The notes beneath the pieces are model-generated. The model was not told the origin of the DNA. It saw only the letters and a list, made by a program, of their open reading frames with translations, and made no database searches. From the NCBI RefSeq assembly GCF_002224485.1, contig NZ_CP022463.1, forward strand, positions 1,226,464 through 1,290,463: a DNA stretch of 64,000 nucleotides, read 5' to 3'. Positions 56,012-63,450 of the stretch are shown here, in pieces. Position 1 is the first letter of the stretch. Each line of letters opens with the position of its first letter. Origin of the DNA: Sinomonas sp. R1AF57 (GTDB lineage: Bacteria > Actinomycetota > Actinomycetes > Actinomycetales > Micrococcaceae). A program made the translations under genes and the position numbers.

Positions 56012-56623
56012 TCAGCGCATGCGCGTGACCCGCAGCAGCCTGAACCCCTTCGAGGTCGCCTCCCGCGCGACCTCGAACGCGTCGCCGAGCTCGTCCGCGA
56101 GCCAGCGCTGGAGGGAGTCGGCCCCGAGGTTCTTCTGGACGACGAGCCAGGCATCGCCGCCGACCGCGAGGCGGGGGAGCCAGGTCAGAAGGAGCTCGTG
56201 GAGGGCCTGTTTGCCGATCCGGATCGGCGGGTTGGACCAGATCGTGGCGAAGCGGAGCTCGGGGTCCACCTCGCCGGGCAGCCCGGCCACCACATTGGAC
56301 AGGCCCAGAGCGCTCGCGTTGTCCCGGGTGAGCGCGACACTGCGGGTGTTGACGTCGACGGCGTGGACCGTGGCCTCCGGCGAACGCAGCGCCATCGTGA
56401 GGGCGATCGGCCCCCATCCGCACCCGATGTCAAGCAGGTCGCCCTGCCCGGCCGGGTCGGGGGCCTCGCCCAGAAGGACCGCCGTGCCCTTGTCGATGCC
56501 GTCGGGGCTGAAGATGCCGGACGAGGTCGTGAGCTTCACCGGGCGCCCGTCGAGCACGACGTCGAGCGGCTTGCGCGCATCGGGGACGTCGGGCTCGGCA
56601 TTGAAGTAGTGGGCAGGCTCCAT
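56012..56623 (-). CDS. class I SAM methyltransferase, RsmC/RlmG-like
   Basis: A 203-residue methyltransferase. The SAM-binding LLDIGCGWGPIALTMAL, VHAVDVNTRSVALTRDNA and the target motif WSNPPIRIGKQALHEL (N-P-P) mark the rRNA guanine-N2 type. The substrate is probably 16S or 23S rRNA. TAGGCT (56637-56632 on the minus strand) lies 8 bases before the ATG, giving an almost leaderless transcript. Confidence 0.85.
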   Translation of the reverse strand: MEPAHYFNAEPDVPDARKPLDVVLDGRPVKLTTSSGIFSPDGIDKGTAVLLGEAPDPAGQGDLLDIGCGWGPIALTMALRSPEATVHAVDVNTRSVALTRDNASALGLSNVVAGLPGEVDPELRFATIWSNPPIRIGKQALHELLLTWLPRLAVGGDAWLVVQKNLGADSLQRWLADELGDAFEVAREATSKGFRLLRVTRMR

Positions 56624-56671
56624 AGCCCTCCAGCCTAGTGCCCGGGCGCGAGGAGGCGCGTGCGCGTCCGG

Positions 56672-56677
56672 TATACT
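56672..56677 (+). promoter_or_regulatory. upstream hflX -10 box
   Basis: TATACT is 7 bases before the ATG of the five-codon leader ORF and about 250 bases before the hflX ATG. The same hexamer-to-start distance occurs at other leaderless genes here. Confidence 0.6.
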
Positions 56678-56684
56678 GGATGGC

Positions 56685-56702
56685 ATGTTCCTGTTCAAGT
56701 GA
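56685..56702 (+). CDS. leaderless leader peptide MFLFK
   Basis: ATG TTC CTG TTC AAG TGA follows the -10 box by 7 bases, so the first transcribed base is about the A of the ATG. The stop overlaps the next ATG (TGATG). It would be the first ORF that ribosomes meet on the hflX transcript. It is too short to be a protein with its own function; a regulatory role is inferred. Confidence 0.5.
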   Translation: MFLFK

Positions 56703-56734
56703 TGCCTCCGCCGCGCGCAGCCGGTGTCAGATGA
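56702..56734 (+). CDS. second leader ORF, MPPPRAAGVR
   Basis: It starts in the TGATG overlap of the first leader ORF, so it could be translated by reinitiation. Its second to fourth codons are three prolines, a sequence known to slow ribosomes. Its own stop overlaps an ATG at 56731 that is in frame with hflX and could give a 65-residue N-terminal extension. Confidence 0.4.
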   Translation: MPPPRAAGVR

Positions 56735-56833
56735 CGCCCCCCGGCGCCCCCGCGGACGCAGCGAGCCGAGCCGATGTGCCCTTCCGGCCGGACCGAACAG
56801 ACATTCCCAGGAGAATCCTCGTGACACCCGAGC

Positions 56834-56861
56834 ACCCCGCGGGGTCTTTTCCACAGACCCC
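56834..56861 (+). promoter_or_regulatory. possible attenuator in the hflX leader
   Basis: ACCCC-GC-GGGGT (56834-56845) can fold and is followed by CTTTT, a terminator-like arrangement although the loop is short. Alternatively GGGGTCT (56841-56847) pairs with AGACCCC (56855-56861) around a 7-base loop. The two structures share GGGGT and exclude each other. Whether ribosomes choose between them is untested. Confidence 0.4.
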
Positions 56862-56895
56862 TCCCTCTGACACTGCCGGCGACCGGAGCCAGCAC

Positions 56896-56901
56896 TATTC
56901 T
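56896..56901 (+). promoter_or_regulatory. second hflX -10 box
   Basis: TATTCT lies 24 bases before the ATG at 56926, whose GAAGGAG site would be in a short leader. It would bypass the upstream leader ORFs. Confidence 0.5.
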
Positions 56902-56925
56902 GGAATTGCATCTTCGAAGGAGACC

Positions 56926-58560
56926 ATGACCGACAATCAGCCGAATCAGCCCTCTGACCGCGGCGCCGACGCGGCCCCGCAGGACCTGAGCCCAGCAGAC
57001 ATCCAGGCCGTCATCGACCGGATCCTCGCCAAGGAGGAGGCAGCCGCAGCGAAGGGTGCCCGACGGGACGGGAGCGCTGACGGCCGCGCCGAGCGCGGAG
57101 GCGAGGGTGAGACGCGGACTCGCCGGGGGCTCGGCGACGGCAAGGCGCTGGCGCTCTCGGACCTCCAGTCCGAGCACGGCGACTACGACGGCGAGCAGCA
57201 GGACCTCGAGGAGCGCCGCGCGCTCCGCCGCGTGGCCGGCCTGTCGACCGAACTCGAGGACGTCACCGAGGTTGAGTACCGGCAGCTGCGCCTCGAGCGT
57301 GTCGTGCTCGCGGGACTCTGGACCGAGGGGACGCTCGAGGACGCGGAGAACTCCCTGCGCGAGCTCGGCGCGCTCGCGGAGACAGCCGGGTCGGAGGTGC
57401 TCGACGGCGTCGTGCAGCGCCGGATGAAGCCCGACGCCGGGACGTTCCTCGGCTCGGGCAAGGCGCTCGAGCTGCGTGACATCGTCGCGGCGACCGGGGC
57501 GGACACCGTGGTGGTCGACTCGGAGCTCTCGCCTTCACAGCGGCGCGGACTCGAGGACATCGTCAAGGTCAAGGTCATCGACCGCACTGCCCTGATCCTG
57601 GACATCTTCGCCCAGCACGCGAAGAGCCGCGAGGGCAAGGCCCAGGTCGAGCTCGCCCAGCTCGAGTACCTCCTCCCGCGCCTGCGCGGCTGGGGCGAGT
57701 CGATGTCCCGGCAGGCGGGTGGCCGTGTCGGTGCCGCCGGCGGCGGGATCGGCTCGCGTGGGCCCGGCGAGACCAAGATCGAGCTGGACCGGCGCCGCAT
57801 CCGCACCCGCATGGCCAAGCTGCGGCGGGAGATCGCCGGGATGAAGCCGGCCCGCGAGACGAAGCGCGCGAACCGCAAGCGCAACGAGATTCCCTCGGTG
57901 GCGATCGCGGGCTACACCAACGCAGGCAAGTCGTCCCTGCTCAACAGGCTCACCGACGCCGGGGTGCTGGTGGAGAACGCCCTCTTCGCCACCCTTGACC
58001 CGACCGTGCGCCGGGCGGAGACGCCGGACGGGCTTCCCTACACGCTCGCGGACACCGTCGGGTTCGTGCGGTCGCTGCCGACCCAGCTGGTCGAGGCGTT
58101 CCGGTCCACGCTCGAGGAGGTGGCCGACGCCGACCTCATCCTCCACGTCGTCGATGCCTCGCACCCCGACCCCGAGGGCCAGATCGCAGCGGTCCGCCAG
58201 GTCCTCGCGGAGGTCGACGCGCGCAAGGTCCCGGAGATCATCGTCCTGAACAAGGCGGACGCCGCTGACCCGTTCGTCCTCGAGCGGCTCCGGCAGCGGG
58301 AACCGCGCCACGTCGTCGTCTCCGCGCGGACCGGCGCGGGCATCGCCGAGCTCAAGGAGGCGATCAGCGACGCCATCCCGCGTCCGAGCGTGACGCTGAC
58401 CATCCTGGTCCCGTACAGCCGCGGTGACCTCCTCAACCGCCTGCACACCTCGAGCTCGGAGATCCGCTCCCTCGAGCATGTGGAGGAGGGCACCCGCGCC
58501 GAGGTCGTGGTCCGCGAGGAGCTCGCGGCGGAACTCGCGCCCTTCGTGGTCCATGACTGA
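56926..58560 (+). CDS. hflX: ribosome-splitting GTPase HflX
   Basis: A 544-residue GTPase that splits stalled ribosomes and, in several bacteria, confers resistance to ribosome-targeting antibiotics. An N-terminal acidic extension (about residues 1-100) precedes the HflX domain (GTFLGSGKALELRDIV, GGGIGSRGPGETKIELDRRRI) and the G domain with GYTNAGKSSLLNRL (residues 329-342), DTVGFVRSLP and NKAD. ATG 56926 has the site GAAGGAG. In-frame starts at 56821 (GTG, site AGGAGA) and 56731 are possible for a longer form from the upstream promoter. Confidence 0.95.
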   Translation: MTDNQPNQPSDRGADAAPQDLSPADIQAVIDRILAKEEAAAAKGARRDGSADGRAERGGEGETRTRRGLGDGKALALSDLQSEHGDYDGEQQDLEERRALRRVAGLSTELEDVTEVEYRQLRLERVVLAGLWTEGTLEDAENSLRELGALAETAGSEVLDGVVQRRMKPDAGTFLGSGKALELRDIVAATGADTVVVDSELSPSQRRGLEDIVKVKVIDRTALILDIFAQHAKSREGKAQVELAQLEYLLPRLRGWGESMSRQAGGRVGAAGGGIGSRGPGETKIELDRRRIRTRMAKLRREIAGMKPARETKRANRKRNEIPSVAIAGYTNAGKSSLLNRLTDAGVLVENALFATLDPTVRRAETPDGLPYTLADTVGFVRSLPTQLVEAFRSTLEEVADADLILHVVDASHPDPEGQIAAVRQVLAEVDARKVPEIIVLNKADAADPFVLERLRQREPRHVVVSARTGAGIAELKEAISDAIPRPSVTLTILVPYSRGDLLNRLHTSSSEIRSLEHVEEGTRAEVVVREELAAELAPFVVHD

Positions 58561-60610
58561 GGCGGCGGTAGCGCACGCCAGCGCGGGACGGGGCAGCGCC
58601 GGGGCCGCGGAGAAGGCGCTCTCCCTGCTCGACGCTGCCGTCGCGTCGATGGGCGGCCAGCAGCGCGACGGGCAGCACGAGATGGCCCGACAGGTTGCCA
58701 CTGCCATCGAGGAGCAGAAGCACCTGCTCGTGCAGGCGGGCACCGGGACGGGGAAGTCCCTGGCCTACCTGGTTCCGCTGATCGCGCACGCCCAGCACAG
58801 CGACCGGCCCGCGGTCGTCGCGACGGCGACGCTCGCGCTCCAGGCCCAGATCGTGGGCCGCGACATCCCGCGCCTGCTTGAGGCCATCACGCCCAAGCTC
58901 GACCGGCCCGTCGACGTCGCGCTCGTCAAGGGCCGGTCCAACTACCTCTGCCGGCACAAGCTCGAGGGTGGGTTCCCGACCGACGAGGCCGCGGAGGGGC
59001 AGCTGTTCAGCCTGGGCGAGGACTCCGCCGTCGGGCATCCCGGAGCCGGCCCGGCGACCCAGCTCGGACGGGAGGTGGCGCGCCTGCGCCAGTGGGCCGA
59101 GGAGACGGAGACGGGGGACCGCGACGACCTCGTGCCCGGGGTCACCGACCGGGCGTGGCGGCAGGTCTCCGTCACGGCGCTCGAGTGCCTCGGGGCGCAG
59201 AAGTGCCCCTTCGCGGCCGAGTGCTTCAGCGAGCTCGCCCGGCAGCGCGGCGCCGAGGCCGACATCGTTGTGACGAACCATGCGCTCCTCGCGATCAACG
59301 CGTTCGAGGGTCTCAACGTGCTCCCGGAGTACGAGGTCGTGGTGGTCGACGAGGCGCACGAGCTCGCGGACCGCGTCACCGGCGCGGTGAGCGGTCAGCT
59401 CTCTGCCCAGATGATCCAGGCCGCGGCATCGAGCGCGCGCCGCCACTGCGGGATCACTGTCGATTCCCTGCAGGCCGCCGCGACCGCCCTCGAGCTCTCG
59501 CTCACCTCCGCGCCGACGGGGCTGCTCGCGCGCGGGCTGAACGAGGAGCAGGCACAGGATGTCGCCCTCGTACGGGACGCGTGCCGCGTGGCGCTGTCGG
59601 ACTCGAAGCCCGGGGACGGGCAGTCGGCGGACGGCGGGCGCCAGATCGCCCGGTCGCGCCTCCTCGCCGTCCTCGAGGTCTGCGAGCGGCTTCTCGAGGC
59701 GGAAGCCAACCGGGAGGTCATGTGGGTGACCCGCACGGGCGCGCCGGATCCCGTGACGGGCTACGCAGCCGCCGACGACGACGCCCCCGCCACGCTGCAC
59801 ATCGCACCGCTCGGCGTGGGCGGCCGGCTGCGGGAGGGGCTCTTCGACGGGCACACGGTCGTCCTGACGAGCGCGACCCTCGCGATCGGGTCTGCGTTCG
59901 AACCGACCGCGGGCGGACTGGGGCTGCTGGGCGCAGGGGCGCCTTCGTGGACCGGAGTCGACGTCGGATCCCCCTTCGACTACCCCAGGCAGGGCATGCT
60001 CTACGTCGCCAGGCACCTCCCGCGACCGGGACGCGGACTCTCCCCGGAGGCGGTCGACGAGCTCGAGGCACTCCTGCGGGCCTCCTCGGGCGGGGCGCTG
60101 TGCCTGTTCTCCTCCCGGAGGGCCGCTGAGGAGGCCGCAGACGAGCTGCGCCTCCGGCTCGACGTCGAGATCCTCTGCCAGGGCGAGTCATCGATGAGTG
60201 CCCTCGTGAAGCAGTTCGCCGCCGAACCCGACACCTGCCTGTTCGGGACGATGTCGCTGTGGCAGGGCGTGGATGTCCCAGGCCCTTCGTGCCGTCTGGT
60301 GGTGATCGACCGGATACCGTTCCCGCGGCCGGACGATCCGCTCACGACGGCGCGCTCCCGCGCCGTTGCCCAGGCAGGCGGGAACGGCTTCATGGCCGTC
60401 TCGGCGACCCATGCGGCCGTGCGCCTCGCGCAGGGTGCAGGGCGGCTGATCCGGTCGACGGAGGACCGCGGCGTCGTCGCCGTCCTCGACTCGAGGCTTG
60501 CGACGGAGCGCTACGGAGCGTTCCTGCGCGGAGCGCTCCCGCCGCTGTGGGGGACGGCCGATCGGAAGGTCGTGACCGACGCGCTCAGGCGTCTCGCCGC
60601 CGCCGGCTGA
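58553..60610 (+). CDS. dinG: DinG-like ATP-dependent DNA helicase
   Basis: A 685-residue superfamily 2 helicase of the XPD/DinG group. Walker A AGTGTGKS is at residues 62-69, the DEAH box in VVVDEAHELADRV, four Fe-S-type cysteines between them (CRHKLEGG, CLGAQKCPFAAEC), and the C-terminal motif QGAGRLIRSTEDRGVV. It unwinds DNA with 5' tails or R-loops. ATG 58553 overlaps the hflX end by 8 bases. It converges with lexA; no SOS box was found for it. Confidence 0.92.
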   Translation: MTEAAVAHASAGRGSAGAAEKALSLLDAAVASMGGQQRDGQHEMARQVATAIEEQKHLLVQAGTGTGKSLAYLVPLIAHAQHSDRPAVVATATLALQAQIVGRDIPRLLEAITPKLDRPVDVALVKGRSNYLCRHKLEGGFPTDEAAEGQLFSLGEDSAVGHPGAGPATQLGREVARLRQWAEETETGDRDDLVPGVTDRAWRQVSVTALECLGAQKCPFAAECFSELARQRGAEADIVVTNHALLAINAFEGLNVLPEYEVVVVDEAHELADRVTGAVSGQLSAQMIQAAASSARRHCGITVDSLQAAATALELSLTSAPTGLLARGLNEEQAQDVALVRDACRVALSDSKPGDGQSADGGRQIARSRLLAVLEVCERLLEAEANREVMWVTRTGAPDPVTGYAAADDDAPATLHIAPLGVGGRLREGLFDGHTVVLTSATLAIGSAFEPTAGGLGLLGAGAPSWTGVDVGSPFDYPRQGMLYVARHLPRPGRGLSPEAVDELEALLRASSGGALCLFSSRRAAEEAADELRLRLDVEILCQGESSMSALVKQFAAEPDTCLFGTMSLWQGVDVPGPSCRLVVIDRIPFPRPDDPLTTARSRAVAQAGGNGFMAVSATHAAVRLAQGAGRLIRSTEDRGVVAVLDSRLATERYGAFLRGALPPLWGTADRKVVTDALRRLAAAG

Positions 60611-60635
60611 ACGGGCCGCCGGCTCAACGGCCGGC

Positions 60636-61343
60636 TCACACCGACCGCAGGACCGAGACGACCTTGCCCATGATGGTGGCGTGGTCGCCGAGGATGGGCT
60701 CGTAGCGGGTGTTCTGCGGCAGGAGCCAGGTGTGCCCGTCGCGCTGGCGGAAGGTCTTGACCGTCGCCTCGTCGTCGAGCAGCGCGGCCACGATGTCGCC
60801 GTTCTCCGCCGCGTTCTGCCGGCGCACGACCACCCAGTCCCCGTCGCAGATGGCGGCGTCGATCATGGAGTCGCCCTTGACCTTGAGCATGAACAGCTCG
60901 CCGTAGCCCACCAGCTGCCGGGGGAGCGGCATGACGTCCTCGACCGCCTGGTCCGCAAGGATGGGGCCACCAGCGGCGATGCGCCCGACCAGCGGAACGA
61001 GCGCGGTGTCGGCCGCGCTGGCCATGTCCCCGAGCGGGACCCCCGTCGCGCCGCGCAGGGCGGCGGCTTCCTCGGCCGGAACGCTCAGTTCGCCTTCGTC
61101 CAGCGTCAGCGGCATCAGGACCTCCATGGCGCGGGGGCGCTTGGGATCGCGGCGCAGGTAGCCGAGCTTCTCGAGCTGCATCAGCTGGTGCGTGACGCTT
61201 GAGAGGCTTGCGAGGCCCACCGTGTCCCCGATCTCGCGCATGGACGGCGGGTAGCCCTTGAGCTGCACGGAGCGCTGGATCGTCTCGAGGATCCTCTTCT
61301 GGCGCGCCGTCAGTCCTTTGGCTGCTCTGGTCCGTGATGCCAT
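60636..61343 (-). CDS. lexA: SOS repressor LexA
   Basis: A 235-residue repressor. The N-terminal winged helix has [25 protein letters not shown]; the C-terminal protease has the Ala124-Gly125 cleavage site (RIAAGGPIL), Ser159 in KGDSMIDA and Lys196 in ATVKTFRQ. All residues for RecA-stimulated self-cleavage are present, so induction would need a working RecA. ATG 61343 follows GAGAGGCAGGA. Its promoter contains a LexA box. Confidence 0.97.
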   Translation of the reverse strand: MASRTRAAKGLTARQKRILETIQRSVQLKGYPPSMREIGDTVGLASLSSVTHQLMQLEKLGYLRRDPKRPRAMEVLMPLTLDEGELSVPAEEAAALRGATGVPLGDMASAADTALVPLVGRIAAGGPILADQAVEDVMPLPRQLVGYGELFMLKVKGDSMIDAAICDGDWVVVRRQNAAENGDIVAALLDDEATVKTFRQRDGHTWLLPQNTRYEPILGDHATIMGKVVSVLRSV

Positions 61344-61497
61344 GCCGTCCTGCCTCTCCACCGGGGGCGCCACGCCTCCGGGATCCCGTCCGTCGATGCC
61401 CCGGGGCCTCCCTGCGAGAACTGTCGTACCCCCTCGGCAGGATGTCGTCATGGTCGACGGGGGCGGGCAGCTCGGCGTGGAACCCGGTGCTACCCCC

Positions 61498-61526
61498 ACC
61501 GTAGGCCAGTCGGACAGGCCTTTCAA
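61498..61526 (-). promoter_or_regulatory. lexA promoter
   Basis: On the minus strand TTGAAA (61526-61521) and TACGGT (61503-61498) are separated by exactly 17 bases. The LexA box overlaps the -35 element, as expected for autorepression. Confidence 0.75.
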
Positions 61527-61537
61527 ACATGTGTTCG
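61524..61537. promoter_or_regulatory. LexA box in the lexA promoter
   Basis: CAAACATGTGTTCG matches CGAACRNRYGTTYG at 13 of 14 positions. It also lies just upstream of the divergent LysM gene promoter (TGGACA at 61546, TAAGAA at 61570). Confidence 0.8.
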
Positions 61538-61588
61538 ACCGTGTCTGGACAGGCATCGTGGACAGGTGCTAAGAAAGAGTCATCACTT

Positions 61589-61602
61589 CGAACGTTTCTT
61601 CG
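61589..61602. promoter_or_regulatory. second LexA box, LysM gene side
   Basis: CGAACGTTTCTTCG matches the consensus at 12 of 14 positions and lies downstream of the likely LysM-gene start of transcription, where a bound repressor would block it. Confidence 0.6.
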
Positions 61603-61675
61603 AAACACTGCGCAGAGTGCCGCCGATGTGTTCGCACTCGACGTCGTTCGGCGACTGCGCAGGGGAAGGCGCATC

Positions 61676-62119
61676 ATGGCACTCGCGATCCTCGCTGGAA
61701 ATGGGCACGGGGCTCCCCTTCCGGCCGAGCAGGAGGCACGCCACCGGCTGAAGGTCGTCCACTGCGTCCCGGCGGCGCCGGCCACGGACTTCCGGTCCGG
61801 GGCCGCTCACGCCCCGCTGCGCCTCACCCGCAGGGGAAGGCTCGTCCTCGTCGTCCTGCCGGTGTTCGCTGCGGCGCTGGCGGTACTCGTCGCGTGGTCC
61901 GCGCTCATGGCGCCGGCGAAGGCGGCCGGGGAGGCGGTCGGCCCCGGCGCTGTCGAAACGGTGACCGTGCAGCCCGGCCAGTCGCTGTGGAGCATCGCCG
62001 AGGGCCGTGTGCCCGACCAGGACCCGCGCGTGACGATCAGCCAGATCCGCCAGCTCAATGACTTGGAGAGCACCAGAGTGCTCCCCGGCGAGCAGATCGT
62101 CGTTCCGCTTGCCCGCTGA
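61676..62119 (+). CDS. LysM domain membrane protein, possible SOS division inhibitor
   Basis: A 147-residue protein with a basic N-terminal part, one membrane segment (LVLVVLPVFAAALAVLVAWSALMA) and an outward-facing LysM domain (VTVQPGQSLWSIAEGRVPDQDPRVTISQIRQLNDLESTRVLPGEQIVVP). A LysM protein divergent from lexA is the layout of the division inhibitor YneA in Bacillus, and such genes occur beside lexA in many Gram-positive bacteria. LexA boxes on both sides of its promoter support SOS control. ATG 61676 has GGGGAAGG upstream. Confidence 0.85.
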   Translation: MALAILAGNGHGAPLPAEQEARHRLKVVHCVPAAPATDFRSGAAHAPLRLTRRGRLVLVVLPVFAAALAVLVAWSALMAPAKAAGEAVGPGAVETVTVQPGQSLWSIAEGRVPDQDPRVTISQIRQLNDLESTRVLPGEQIVVPLAR

Positions 62120-62162
62120 ACCTCTCCGCCCGCTGAACCTCTCCGCCCGCTGAACCTTTCCG
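62114..62162. repeat. three tandem copies of a 17-bp unit
   Basis: CGCTGAACCTCTCCGCC starts at 62114, 62131 and 62148 (third copy diverged). The LysM gene stop lies in the first copy; each further copy repeats the TGA in the same phase change, so the C-terminus is not extended. Confidence 0.9.
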
Positions 62163-62247
62163 GGGCGAGCGGCATGGTGCCGCTTGCGGGGTCTTCGGCT
62201 GCGCCCCCGGAATGTGGGCGCCGGCGCCGCTGGCGTAGGCTGGACCG

Positions 62248-63348
62248 GTGGACGACCAGCTCGAACGACTCAACAGCCTCCCCCTCCGCGACGATCTCCG
62301 CGGACAGCACCCCTACGGTGCGCCGCAGCTTGACGTCCCCATCCAGCTCAACGTCAACGAGAACACGTACGGGGTCCCCGCGGACGTGCAGGAGGCCATC
62401 GTCGAGGCTGTCCGAGCGGTGGCCGGCGGTCTCAACCGCTACCCCGACAGGGAGTTCACCGAGCTGCGCGAGGCCCTCGCCGAGTACCTCGGCCACGGGC
62501 TGTCCGCAGAGCAGCTCTGGGCCGCGAACGGCTCCAACGAGGTCCTGCAGCAGCTCCTGCAGGCCTTCGGCGGACCCGGCCGCGCGGTCCTGAGCTTCCC
62601 GCCCACGTACTCCATGTACCCCCTGCTCGCGAGCGGCACCGGGACGGCGTACCTCCGGGGCGAGCGGTCGGCCGACTTCAGCCTGAGCCCCGAGTCCGCA
62701 GCCGCCCAGGTGCGTGAGCACGCGCCGAACATCGTCATCCTCTGCTCGCCGAACAACCCGACCGGGACGGCACTCGGCCTCGACGTTGTCGAGGCCGTCT
62801 ACGAGGCGGGGGAGGCGAGCCAGAGCATCGTCATCGTCGACGAGGCGTACGCCGAGTTCGCCCAGGCAGGGACGTCGACGGCGCTCACGCTCCTTCCCGG
62901 GCGCCCCCGGCTCGTCGTCACGCGGACCATGAGCAAGGCCTTCGCCCTCGCCGGTGCCCGGCTCGGCTACCTCGCGGCGGCGCCCGAGGTGATCGACGCC
63001 CTCCGCCTCGTGCGGCTTCCCTACCACCTCTCCGCCGTCACCCAGGCCACCGCGCTCGCAGCGCTCCGGCACCGCGACTCCCTGATGGCAGAGGTCGAGG
63101 CCATCAAGGCCCAGCGCGACAGGATCGTCCGCGAGCTGATCCGACTCGGGCTCACCCCCGCCGCCTCGGACTCCAACTTCGTGTTCGTCACGGGCTTCGA
63201 GGATCCGCAGGCCGTGTGGCGCGGACTTCTCGAGGTCGGCGTGCTGGTGCGCGACGTCGGAATCCCCGGGAGCCTTCGGGTGACCGCCGGGACCGAAGCG
63301 GAGACTACCGCGTTCCTCACGCGGCTCGAGGAGCTGCTCGCGCACTGA
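62248..63348 (+). CDS. hisC: histidinol-phosphate aminotransferase
   Basis: A 366-residue PLP aminotransferase of histidine synthesis. LNVNENTYGVPADV, ANGSNEVLQQLL, CSPNNPTGTALG and the PLP Lys230 in RTMSKAFALAGARLGY are conserved. TAGGCT at 62236-62241 is 6 bases before the GTG start. hisB follows about 100 bases later, with its own promoter. Confidence 0.96.
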   Translation: MDDQLERLNSLPLRDDLRGQHPYGAPQLDVPIQLNVNENTYGVPADVQEAIVEAVRAVAGGLNRYPDREFTELREALAEYLGHGLSAEQLWAANGSNEVLQQLLQAFGGPGRAVLSFPPTYSMYPLLASGTGTAYLRGERSADFSLSPESAAAQVREHAPNIVILCSPNNPTGTALGLDVVEAVYEAGEASQSIVIVDEAYAEFAQAGTSTALTLLPGRPRLVVTRTMSKAFALAGARLGYLAAAPEVIDALRLVRLPYHLSAVTQATALAALRHRDSLMAEVEAIKAQRDRIVRELIRLGLTPAASDSNFVFVTGFEDPQAVWRGLLEVGVLVRDVGIPGSLRVTAGTEAETTAFLTRLEELLAH

Positions 63349-63372
63349 GCGCGGCGGTCCCTGACCGCGCGC
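63349..63372 (+). terminator. weak hairpin after hisC
   Basis: GCGCGGCGGTC and GACCGCGCGC pair with one bulge directly after the hisC stop. There is no T tract, so termination is uncertain. Confidence 0.35.
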
Positions 63373-63412
63373 CGCCCCGCGGCCCCCGGCACGGGGCGTG
63401 CTGCGAGGCGAA

Positions 63413-63418
63413 TAGAAT
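63413..63418 (+). promoter_or_regulatory. -10 box for hisB
   Basis: TAGAAT lies 32 bases before the hisB ATG, which has a CGAAGGA ribosome binding site. Confidence 0.5.
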
Positions 63419-63450
63419 AGAGACCACCCCCTCACCCGAAGGACACATCC

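Noticed and set aside
56638-56925. HflX read as a 640-residue protein from 56638
   Set aside because: No start with a ribosome site lies that far upstream, and the segment contains the promoter. Shorter extensions from 56731 or 56821 remain possible.
5932-63435. Many long open frames antisense to or out of phase with the named genes
   Set aside because: They are Arg/Pro/Ala/Gly-rich or Glu/Val-rich products of very high GC sequence, with no recognisable domain, and they overlap well-supported genes.
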